A DNA stretch of 64,000 nt from Ambrosia x helenae (taxonomy: Eukaryota; Streptophyta; Magnoliopsida; Asterales; Asteraceae): contig CM061229.1 in the NCBI GenBank assembly GCA_030844895.1, positions 122,959,682 through 123,023,681 on the forward strand. The letters are read 5' to 3'. The stretch's first letter is position 1. The number at the start of each line of letters is the position of its first letter. A program made the position numbers and the translations under genes. The notes below the pieces were generated by a model. The model saw only the letters and a list, made by a program, of their open reading frames with translations. It was not told the origin of the DNA and made no database searches. Below, piece by piece: positions 55,580 to 64,000 of this stretch.

Positions 55580-56390
55580 CATTTTAGCTATTTTGACATC
55601 TTCCTAACTTTATCTCTATCTATATGCATATATCGATAATAGAGTTGGAGTGTATGAATAGCAACCCCTTACACAAAAAATAATGTCACAACTCATATCC
55701 AACACGTACGATGGAATAAATCTTTGGTGCTTGACATTTTTGGGTCAAACTTTGAGGGGTAACTTAGGTATACATAATTCTACGTGGCAGAATTTTTATA
55801 ATATATTATCTTGTAATAATCTGAACTTTAAAGGCAAGTAGTGTAGGACTTGTGCTCTTATTTAGAGCCAAATTTTAAATTAGCGTGGATATTTGTTCCT
55901 TTGACACCTTTCCTTTTTTGGTTGGATGTTGTGGGAGGCAAGATTTCTCACTTTATTTTATTCTATTTTTTATTATAAAACTATGGTTTTAAATTATTAT
56001 AAGATATCATTTGGTATAATCAAACAGTTACTATAATTACATATATCTTAATAAAAGATGCATGGGGTAGTTGTGTAGAATGAAATTGTGCTTCTATATA
56101 TGGACACACGTCAGTCTATAAACGTTAAAATTCTGTAAATTCAAACAGTTCTAACGGATCTAATTCGAACAACCGACCTTTTGAAGCTATAGTTTTGTTT
56201 GGTCCAATTTGGTACGAGTTTTGAACAAATATTACATTTTTGAAAATTAAAATCCTTTCCAAATGAATCACTTGAATTGCAAACATTGCACAAATCTTAA
56301 AAAACATACTTCTATATTCATTATGAAGATCCTAAATTCTAACAAAGAATAAATTTCTAGGAAAAAAACTACTCAATCTATTTTCACATA
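55580..56390. other. Unannotated AT-rich stretch
   Basis: No supported gene, RNA or repeat. Confidence 0.35.
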
Positions 56391-56761
56391 GAGAGCATTA
56401 TCCAACTGTAGTGGCCTCGTCAAAGGGCGTGAAGGTGGATTTAGCGCCGGTTTGGCACCCTGCACGCCCCCTGGCGTGAAACGGGCGTGAAGGGCTAAGG
56501 CTTGAAATATTTAACGCCATAGCATCCGATCATTTATGCAATCCAATTGTCCCATGTAGCATCAACGGTAATATTACCATTTAAAAATAACTAGCCGTTA
56601 AAAAAACAAATTTTTATTTCAAACTTTAAAACCTATTTAAACCCAACAATCCACCTCATTTTTATACACAACACTTTAAATCCTTCACATTTTTATAAGA
56701 AATCTCTCATTTCTTAAAAAAAAAACAAAAAAAAAACAAAAAAAACAAAAAAAGTATTATC

Positions 56762-57684
56762 ATGAATCCATTCCACCATCCTTTCGGTGTTCCATTTCGC
56801 CCAGACAATTAACCCAAACACATATCGCCCAAATACCACCCAAGCTCAACCAACCTCTAACCTTCAAGATTTCGACACCAACACGATGTGGTTTTCACAA
56901 TTACTAAACATGCCCCAACAATATTTTCAAGGTCCAATAGGATACGCTAATATGAATATTAGCGTAGTGGGTATGTCAAGGTCTCAAGAATAACCCGAGC
57001 ACGTGTCGGAGACACAACCCAAGTGCCCACCCGAGAGCTCCAAACCAAAAAAAAAAAAAAACGCTCCCGTAAAAAAGGGAGACGCATCCACACGTACACT
57101 AAAGTCGTATCAACAATGGACCAAAAACGAGGAGTACGCGCTCACACGAGCGTGGCTAGACATTTCGGATAATCCCGAAGTTGGTAAGTGTTTTTTTTAA
57201 GTATAATAATATATTTGTTATATTATTTTAAGGAGTAATGGAAATAAATAATCCCAACTATTGTTCTTTGGCCGATAATGGTCCCAACTACGAAAATAAC
57301 CACTAGCAGTCCCAACTTTTGACATATTGGCCATCAACGGACCCAAACTAACTGAGGCTAACTCCGTTAGTGTGATGCTGATGTGGCATGCTTAGGTGGC
57401 AATATGATCCTACGTGGTATCCTAGGTGGCAAAATGATCCTACGTGGCATCCTAGGTGGCAAAATGATCCTAAGTTGCATCCTACGTGGCATCCTAGGTG
57501 GCAAAATGATCCTACGTGGCATGCCACGTCAGCATCACACTAACGGAGTTAGCCTCAGTTAGTTTGGGTCCGTTGGTGGCCAATATGTCAAAAGTTGGGA
57601 CCGCTAGTGGTTATTTTCGTAGTTGGGACCATTATCTGCCAAAGACCAATAGTTGGGATTATTTATTTCCATTACTTCTTATTT

Positions 57685-57727
<43 letters not shown>

Positions 57728-58492
57728 TAACATGTGTGTTTTAATTTTTGTAGCAAACTATCAAGGTTCTCCTCTATTTTGGACAAGGATTCGAGAGACA
57801 TTTTCAGGACGACGAGTAGAGGAGAATATCGGGAACTCGACTCAATTTCGGGAAAATGGATAGACACTAATGTGAGATGCCATAAGTTTCAAGAAGTTTA
57901 CCAACGTATGAAGGATAACTAGGGTAGCGGTTGTGGTGATTGGGATATTTTGAAGAAAACGTTGGAGGAGTACAACGCAGAACGTGGGACGTTCGTGTAC
58001 ATGAGGTATTGGGGTATTCTAAAGGGACGCCCTAAATGGGCTAACGTACCAGGCATGATGTCAACTAGGCGCAGAGCCAAATGGTCAAAAACCTTTTCTT
58101 CGATTGATCCAGAGATGCCCACTTCAGATGCTTGTAACGTGGATTTAAATGAGGAGGTTGAAGTAGAAGAAGAGGAGTTGCCTCGACCGCCCGGTAGAAG
58201 AAACGCACGAAAGGGTGGACGTGCGGAGTCGTCTATGATGGCTGGCGAGTTCAAAGGCAACTTCAAAAAGATGAATCGACGTCTTCAAGATATACGAAAC
58301 TTTGGAGCTAGGCGGTTGGAGACTATGCAACAGAGAGCCGCCGAAAACAAGAAGTTCGTCGAGTTCCAAGAGGCGTGTCAAATGGAGAAGGACATCAAGT
58401 TTTTGTCGACGTCACCCGATGGACTAACAGGAGATGCTTTAATATTATTTAATATGCGTACGCAACAAATTCGCGCCAAATACAATAATTAG
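56762..58492 (+). pseudogene. PIF/Harbinger ORF1 (Myb/SANT-like, NAM-like C-terminal domain), broken
   Basis: Exon 1 runs from ATG at 56762 (MNPFHHPFGVPFR), through a frameshift near 56800 and a TAA after SRSQE, to a KKKKN basic patch and QQWTKNEEYALTRAWLDISD (trihelix/SANT-like). The donor is TTG|GTAAGTG at 57183. Exon 2 starts after TTTTTGTAG at 57754 with NYQGSPLFWTRIRETF, then a frameshift near 57825 and a TAG after QRMKDN. It continues cleanly (57950-58492) through DWDILKKTLEEY, RPKWANVPG, RRAKWSKTF and a helical C-terminus. In active PIF/Harbinger elements ORF1 is a DNA-binding partner of the transposase. Plant databases often label such proteins trihelix or glutathione S-transferase T3-like. 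Two frameshifts and two stops make this copy dead. Confidence 0.8.
57232..57678. mobile_element. MULE-type MITE inside the ORF1 intron
   Basis: Inverted repeats of more than 150 bp start GGAGTAATGGAAATAAATAA at the left and GAAGTAATGGAAATAAATAA on the complementary right strand. An exact 9 bp duplication TTATTTTAA (57223-57231 and 57679-57687) identifies Mutator-type insertion. The centre has four to five copies of a CCTAGGTGGCAAAATGATCC-type tandem repeat. A (TA)n tract follows. Confidence 0.9.
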
Positions 58493-58869
58493 ATTGTACG
58501 TTTTTTATAGTATGTTCGTATTGTTTTTTTAAGTATTTTCGTAGGGTTTTTTTAAAGTATTTTCGTGAGTTTTTATTTATGTTATTGTAATTTTTTATGT
58601 TTGTTGAATGAAATATTATTTGTTTTAAATTAAAAAAAAATAACCAATATCATGTGAGTCCCACTAGGGGCTTGAAACTATTACACCCCTTTTTGATTTC
58701 AAACCCTTTTAAGCCCCTAGTGTGTCCCACATGCCACTTGTTAAAAAATGTCTAAGTGAGGGGCTTGAAATTTTCACACCACTACACATAGTCTTATAAA
58801 GAGATGGTGTTACCTTTGGAAGATCAAATGAGAAATGAGAAGAAACTTAGGTAGTGTTGAAAGCCATGC

Positions 58870-59946
58870 ATTTGGTTAAATGATTTTTCTGATGAGACAT
58901 ATATTTTGGCGGAATGGATGACTTCATCCCAGGACTCCGGGATGCTGTCTTTGCCTGTGAGGCACTTCATGAGTTCCGGGCTGCGCACGTTGTGGATGAA
59001 CGCAGGGCGGGTGAGTTCTTCCCCGCAGCCTATCTGTAGTGCCTCCTTGTTGAAGCGAACGATGAAGTCCTCGATGGACTCATGGTCATATCGGCGACAC
59101 AAAAGAATGCGTGCCTTGTCTTTCTTGTTCTTTTCGAAGATGTGAGAAATGATTACCGAACTTGTCGGTGAGATCATCAACATCAGCGATGCTCCCTGCG
59201 GGGAGGTTGTCAAACCAGACTCTGGCTGCGCCGGTCAGTGTTTGGGCAAAGAGGTGGCACCAAACCTGAACCGGCCAGTTGACCGAACTTCCTGCACATT
59301 CGAAGTTGTGAATGTGGTCGTCTAAGTCACGCAGGCCTTCGTACATGCCGATGCTGCTGGGAAGTTTGGCTGTTCTTGGGATTTCCGCCGTTGCTATGCG
59401 AGCGACGAACTTTGATTTTTCCGCAAATGATTTTGGGCGAAAGGGTTTGACCAAGTCATCGTCCACATCTTTGCGATGTGAGCGGCGTGTGCGGTCCCTC
59501 CCTCTGCGGTCAGAATCAGTGCTTGACGACTCGTACCCGTCCGACTCGTCACGGTTGCTGGCGCGGCCCCAAGCTCCGGCGTTTCCGCCAGGCTCCCCAC
59601 CGCGACCACCGCGACGACCGGAGGTCTCTTTGTTTTTGTGGGCCTTTTTTGGTGAGGAACCATAGGTGAGGGTCTTGCCTTTCTTCTTCGCCTGTCGCAG
59701 GAGCATCCGCTGGTAAATAGCGGCGCTTTTGGTGCTCTGACGCAAGAGCCACTGGTCTGGGTCTTCGTCTGAGTCGTCTCCATTACTTTCGTCTGTTACG
59801 TCGTTATCAACTTCACGAGCAGGTTTCTGGATGCGTGAGGTTGACTGTTTTATGACTGTGGCCGGGGTACCGTCATTTCCCGTGGGTTGGACGTCGACGT
59901 CCTCAGCCGGATTGATGACAGTTATATTAGGGTTGGGCTCAGCCAT
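58870..59946 (-). pseudogene. Ty3/gypsy gag, frameshifted and truncated
   Basis: From ATG at 59946 (MAEPNPNITV) the frame runs through an acidic region, a basic Gly/Arg-rich segment, then FRPKSFAEKS, YEGLRDLDDHIHNFECAG and LTGAARVWFDNLPAGSI, the core of the retrotransposon gag domain. Near 59130-59150 the frame shifts, and the remainder (RRYDHESIEDFIVRFNKEAL, SWDEVIHSAKIY) continues in another frame to the end of the insert. The gag style and GGCGCC-containing primer site suggest the Tat/Athila branch. The zinc knuckle and all of pol are missing. Confidence 0.8.
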
Positions 59947-59980
59947 GGGTGGGTTAAAAGAAGAAAATGTTGTAACCGAA

Positions 59981-59993
59981 CGGATGGCGCCAA
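59981..59993 (-). promoter_or_regulatory. Primer-binding site of the truncated gypsy element
   Basis: TTGGCGCCATCCG on the minus strand directly follows the LTR end (..TTCTTCA) and precedes the gag ATG by about 35 nt. A TTGGCGCC start is typical of the Athila/Tat group, though the rest is not a perfect match to a tRNA I can name. Confidence 0.55.
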
Positions 59994-60898
59994 TGAAGAA
60001 ACAATAAGTTCCTCGGGGATTATCACTAACCTCCTAGGGGTTGCACTTATGTTACTGTACGTACGTTCCTTTACCCAAACCGTTTGGATTACCCGAATGT
60101 GTAGATAAGTGAGTGTGTGGTGAGTAAGTGAATGTGAGACACAAAGATGTAAGTGGTTCGGTCGAGTATGACCTGCGTCCACTGTAAAGAGCCGAGAATA
60201 TTATTACTTTGGAGGGTACAAAGCATATGAGTAATTCTAGCCCTAGATACAAGTGATTGATTATCGATCCCTTTGAAGGGAGTTGAAGTCTTCTATTTAT
60301 AATGCAGGTCGTGGGCTTGAGAAGAAGCCCATCACGAGTCTTGTGGTCTTTAGGCCTTGATTTGGCCCAACTGTTCTCGGCCTCTGAGAAAGGCGGGAAA
60401 AGGACGTCTACTGTAGATGACGTCAGCAGCGAGAGCACCGGTGGACACGTGGCGGCCTGCGACTGGTCCTTGGTGGTATGTCGTTCTGCAGCAGCATGGT
60501 TGACCTATCTACCGGCGTCTGATGTGACTTCTGGTAAAAGGTGAGCATGCCTGGCCAGAACAGTGATGACAGTATGGCTGAAGCATGGAACTAGTCACGT
60601 TACTGTTGAACCATAGTGGTTGTTGAGCAACTATAGGCACGTGTCCTTATCCACTTGATGGTGTCAGTGATCCTTGCAGGTAGATCACTGACTCTTGATC
60701 TTTCGTACGTTATACCTTGGGAATGTCTGCGATATGGCCAGCACGCGCGTCGGTTGATGCGCGTGCTTGACATAAATATGTGTCGTAACCCCAAGTTTCT
60801 TCCGCCTAAGTGTTGGTAGGCAGATGCTTCCGCGGGTGTTACGTTAAGCGGGAGATAAGGAGGCCGCCTCAATCTGGATTAGGCTCCCTATCCCTTCA
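59994..60898 (-). repeat. 5' LTR of the truncated gypsy element (905 bp)
   Basis: Starts TGAAGGGATAGGGAGCC at 60898 and ends CA at 59994 on the minus strand. A TATAAATAG box lies at 60293-60301 (complement), placing the transcription start near 60265. No second LTR is in the window. Confidence 0.65.
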
Positions 60899-60911
60899 CT
60901 TAGGTAGTGTT

Positions 60912-61600
60912 TGTATGCAAATATGGGAGGTGAAATGGAATGAAGATTAAAATAAAATAAAATAAAAAGGTATTTGGTTGGTCATGATGATGGAATCATC
61001 CATTACTTATTCCCTCTAAAAACCCCAAAATTTATTTCATACATCCCCTATTTATTTTTCGGTAAATTTCCTCTATCACCCTTCATCACCACCAACCACC
61101 ACCACCACCCATCTCCACAACTACCACTCATCGACACCACCTAGCGCCACCATCGACCACTGTCATCAACGACCACCGCCACTTACCACCAACTACCGAC
61201 TACCGCCATCACCGATCACCACCACTGCCACCAACGGCCACAACCTCTACCGCCACCCACTGACCACCACCACCACCATCAACCGCCCACCGCCACTGCT
61301 CAATGTCGCCGTCACTCCTTGTCGCACCCCCCGCCGCCCCCGATTGCCACCATCGCCACCACTACTATCACCACCAAGCGTCGCCACTTACCGACCACCC
61401 ATCGTCTTTGTCACCACTGACATCCATTACCACCACCGTTGCCACCGCTGTAGCTGCCACCAACCGCCGACCATCACCAACCACCGTCGCCGGCACCCAT
61501 AGTCAACTGTCGTCGCTACCACTCACCACCACCGATTTTATTCCTTCGTCCTTTCCTTCCTTCCTACCAAACAATACAAAGAAATGATTCGTTCAATTCT
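60912..61600. repeat. CAC/ACC-rich low-complexity tract, possible MITE interior
   Basis: From 61080 to 61540 the DNA is a run of CACCACC, CCACCGCC and related triplets. On either side lie GTAGTGTTTG-TATG (60906) and CCAAACAATAC (61567), weakly inverted, so this may be a MITE about 680 bp long. The Pro/Thr/His-rich frames are by-products. Confidence 0.4.
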
Positions 61601-61611
61601 TACATGGTAAC

Positions 61612-62109
61612 TGTAAGCGAAATATTTTAACTAAAACAGGATTATATGATCATACAAGTCACAAAACCAGGTGCGGAAACCCTAGTTCTGAACAAATTGA
61701 TAAAACTCTAATCAAAACACAATCAAGATCATTTTCAACATCTTTTCATAGATTAACTTTTGTCAAATAAGCTTTTACAACGACTTACACGTTAATCTAG
61801 ATCAAACACACACTATCACAAAATGACCTCGAACCTGACCTGAACACATACACAACTGACAACTCTATTACATTCACAAAAACACAAATACTATATATAG
61901 ATGCTGCACATTCGCCCACTAGCACTGGTCGAATGTGGAACTTTTCCACATTCGCCCACTACTATGGTACGAATGTGTCTTCTGATCAGCTCCAGTCTAC
62001 CTTCGTCCACTATTAATCTACCTTCGCCCATATCTTTCTACCTTCGCCCATATTAACAAATCTTAACATATGTTAGTTATCCAATCATTAGTCGCAAAAC
62101 GCATCAACA
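61612..62109 (-). repeat. 3' LTR of a copia (SIRE-like) element
   Basis: The LTR begins TGTTGATGCG at 62109 on the minus strand, right after a purine tract. A likely end (..CTTACA) is at 61612, giving about 500 bp, but this end is provisional because the other LTR is outside the window. It carries five short TTCGCCCAC/T repeats between 61910 and 62055. Confidence 0.55.
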
Positions 62110-62111
62110 AA

Positions 62112-62120
62112 CTCCCCCTC
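62112..62120 (-). promoter_or_regulatory. Polypurine tract of the copia element
   Basis: GAGGGGGAG on the minus strand lies 2 bp before the LTR start and 2 bp after the stop codon of the upstream frame. It is the plus-strand primer. Confidence 0.7.
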
Positions 62121-62122
62121 GA

Positions 62123-64000
62123 CTATTGATTGGATTGTTTTCTCTTTTGGTCCATTGTTTTGTTCATCAACTTGATTCTGAGCTGTTTCTTCTGCTCAGT
62201 AGTCATTGGAGGCTCAAATGTTCTTTTCACTGGTTTAGACACATTCGCTATCTTCACCGTCTTACCAAGCTTATTCTCCAAATTGCTTCCCGCATTAATG
62301 TCATAAGCAAAACAAACTCCAACCACTTGAGTATATTTCCTTGCTTGAGCAGCGTCTTTCGGTTCAAAGTAAATCGGATTGTAGAAAAGCATGATGATGT
62401 CTTCAAAAGTGCAATTAATCAACCACATAGGATCAAATACATGAACATGCTTGTATTTATCCTTTCCATCTCTCAACACAATCACCGCTTCAGCCTTTCT
62501 CCAATCATAATACCAGAAAATAAAATCAGCACTGAAATGCTGTGGCATAGGCATCAAAGGTATTTTTCTCATCACTTCAGGTGCTTTGTATATCAACGTA
62601 ACCCGTTTCATATTGGTTTGAGGATCAATATCCCTATGAACTTTCCTTCGGGGATATTGAGGCTTGAATCTATTCCATCTTGTACGACTTTCCCAAACCA
62701 ACTTATCTGCGCACCAACCCACATGCGAACCATTCACTTCTGCACCTGACATTGGGAATCTACATAAATCTCTGACCGCCCAGTACGGTAGAGTAAGCAA
62801 ATCACAGAATCTATTGAAGTACAAGATTCATGTTTCCCATTTAGCAGCTATGCACTTCAGCCTGCCTAAGTATGTCCACCCGAGAGCTCTGCCTTTGAAC
62901 TTGGCATTGTGAAATCTATAAAAGTTACCTTGAGCTTCAGGCTTTGGTCGGTTCTCATCCATTTCCCTCAATTTTCTCAAATAACTCTTCAATTCATCAG
63001 ACTGATTTGAAGGTCCTTGCTTATCAGCACCAAATACCTTCTCTACAAACTCTGCACTCCTTTGCTGTGCTTTCTGCTTCGCTGAATTGTTTGGTACCTC
63101 AGTAAAATCAGGAAATATTTCATCTTCATCTGTTTTTCTGAAATACTGAGGAAACTCTTCATGAGTTATATCTTCCATTTCCACTTCATCATTTTCAGGA
63201 GTATTTATATCATCTGAATGACTTCCAATATCCTTTTCAGGAATATCTGGAATCGACTCGTCCACTAAAAACTCCTCAAAAGTCTTCCCTACCCTCTGTG
63301 CAAGACCATCTAGAATTTCCTTTGCCACAGATGCAGGTAATTCTCCTTCCTCAAGATCAGGATCTTCATATTCCAATTCATATCGCATATCATCAGTTTG
63401 GAATATTTCAGTAAAGCATCCTGTGAACTCAATGGTCCATTCTCTTTTCTCCAACATATCTTTGTACAATTGTTTAGCATCATCAGATAAAGACCTCACC
63501 TTCTCATTCCAGAAGATACTTTCATCTGAATCAACGTTCTCACCTTTCTTCTTCTTAGAACTTGATTCTCCAGTACTCTTCTTTTTGGATGTCCTTTCTT
63601 CAAATGTAAACTTTGTAGTATCATCTCCTCCATCATCATCATCATCATCACTCTCACTATCATTCTCTTTATGTCTCCCAGACCCCTCAGCATCATCATC
63701 ATCATCATTATCATCCTCATCATCATTTTTATCTGACTCATCATCATCTTCATCATCATCTTTCTCTTCATCCGATTCAGAATCCTCATAATCAACTTTC
63801 TCTTCCTCATCTTCTTTATCTTCTTCACCCTCCTTCAACTTGGGTGCAGTATTATACAAATCATCAATCAAATCACTAAGGCGTTTGTTCTCAGCCCTTA
63901 GTTCTTTGTTATCTGCTTTAATCAGCTTAATCCTGCTCTTGTTTCTTGCACACTTACCTTCAAGCTTTTCATTCTTTGCCTCAAGCTTCTTAACCTTTTC
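62123..64000 (-). pseudogene. 3'-terminal ORF of a copia (SIRE-like) element, one internal TGA, runs off the edge
   Basis: A single minus-strand frame runs from the window edge to TAG at 62123-62125, broken only by one in-frame TGA at 62825-62827 (after AAKWET). In order: a Lys/Glu coiled coil (63890-64000), a strongly acidic Asp/Glu/Ser tract (about 63560-63840), KK-rich patches, a mixed acidic middle, GRALGWTYLGRLKC, then after the TGA LYFNRFCDLLTLPYWAVRDL, FDPMWLINC and a basic KR-rich C-terminus. A large coiled-coil frame just before the purine tract and 3' LTR is where SIRE/Maximus copia elements carry their env-like frame, so I infer that. Retained acidic and coiled-coil coding with one stop implies recent inactivation, or possibly readthrough. 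Pol should lie to the right, outside the window. Confidence 0.6.

Larger units (their letters stand above)
56391..58793 (+). mobile_element. PIF/Harbinger-related element carrying only ORF1
   Basis: The element is recognised from its ORF1-type gene. Possible ends near 56395 (GCATTATCCAACTGTAGTGG) and 58790 (complement ACTATGTGTAGTGGTG) share TGTAGTGG in inverted orientation and GGGCGTGAAG/GGGGCTTGAA-type words inside. There is no DDE transposase (ORF2), so it is non-autonomous. Ends are approximate and no 3 bp target duplication could be fixed. Confidence 0.5.
58859..60898 (-). mobile_element. Truncated Ty3/gypsy retrotransposon (5' LTR plus part of gag)
   Basis: On the minus strand: LTR, primer-binding site, gag start, then an abrupt end inside gag. 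A 13 bp direct repeat CTTAGGTAGTGTT (58846-58858 and 60899-60911), 14 bp if the preceding A is counted, flanks it. That is far longer than the 5 bp an LTR integrase makes. No 3' LTR or poly-A tail is present. Confidence 0.75.

Noticed and set aside
59312..59665. Plus-strand frame of 117 residues opposite gag
   Set aside because: Antisense shadow of the gag coding sequence, with no independent motif.
61303..61587. Pro/Thr/His-rich 94-residue frame
   Set aside because: The composition follows from CAC/ACC triplet repeats, other frames are open too, and no domain is present.
62828..62830. Two separate genes at 62123-62824 and 62828-63871
   Set aside because: Both segments are in one frame with a single TGA between them, and the apparent starts are TTG codons. 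It is one interrupted reading frame.
63423..63791. Ser-rich plus-strand frame of 122 residues
   Set aside because: Mirror translation of the Asp/Glu-rich copia frame on the minus strand.

Overview
This window is plant nuclear DNA: AT-rich and dominated by nested transposable elements. It has plant LINE, Ty3/gypsy and Ty1/copia retroelements, plant-type Helitrons, MULE, CACTA, hAT and PIF/Harbinger elements, and one plant-specific transcription factor gene. A eudicot, probably a daisy-family (Asteraceae) species, fits the style of the elements, but that placement is inference from family resemblance. Nothing here is bacterial and no operons are expected.

Only one gene looks like an intact, ordinary host gene: an intronless zinc-finger homeodomain (ZHD) transcription factor at 53065-53898 (+), with a TATA box and a downstream AATAAA signal. 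One other intact small reading frame, a GRF-type zinc-finger protein at 38130-38432 (-), is a passenger inside a transposon.

Layout. 1-5 kb: a hAT-like fold-back element (235-774), a Helitron (1138-3888) carrying a dead gypsy reverse transcriptase/RNase H piece, and a small hAT MITE (4362-4527). 5-7.7 kb: a minus-strand Helitron with a remnant of the Rep/helicase N-terminus. 7.7-13 kb: GC-rich AGGCG clusters, tRNA-derived SINEs, a hAT MITE (9697-9960), a Pack-MULE-like element (10379-11539) with a captured exon, and a LINE zinc-binding fragment. 13.1-20.9 kb: a 5'-truncated LINE, split inside its YADD catalytic motif by a 5.8 kb CACTA element (14771-20567) that has picked up pieces of a DDB1-like gene. 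21.4-38.9 kb: a 17.5 kb MULE-type element with 184 bp terminal inverted repeats. It carries the GRF gene, a broken partner reading frame and an 80 bp minisatellite, and it is itself split by a very young 14.5 kb LTR retrotransposon (22282-36781) with 4.0 kb LTRs and a non-coding interior. 39.7-50.3 kb: MITEs, a T-rich possibly transcribed non-coding unit, and three TA-flanked elements (E1-E3), two of which share a TTACACATGTGTAA palindrome. 51.4-52.5 kb: hAT-like remnants. 53-54 kb: the ZHD gene. 55-64 kb: a CACTA end, a poly-A retroposon, a decayed PIF/Harbinger ORF1 with a MULE MITE in its intron, a truncated gypsy LTR-gag insertion, a CAC-rich tract, and the 3' part of a copia element that runs off the right edge.

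Best candidate for something undescribed: the young LTR retrotransposon carries six types of a roughly 65-75 nt repeat, five in each LTR and one internal. Each folds into a two-level hairpin. The copies differ in stem sequence but keep pairing, with compensatory changes and G:T wobbles, around a conserved AATGGGA-like loop. This suggests a conserved RNA structure in an element that codes for nothing yet moved very recently.
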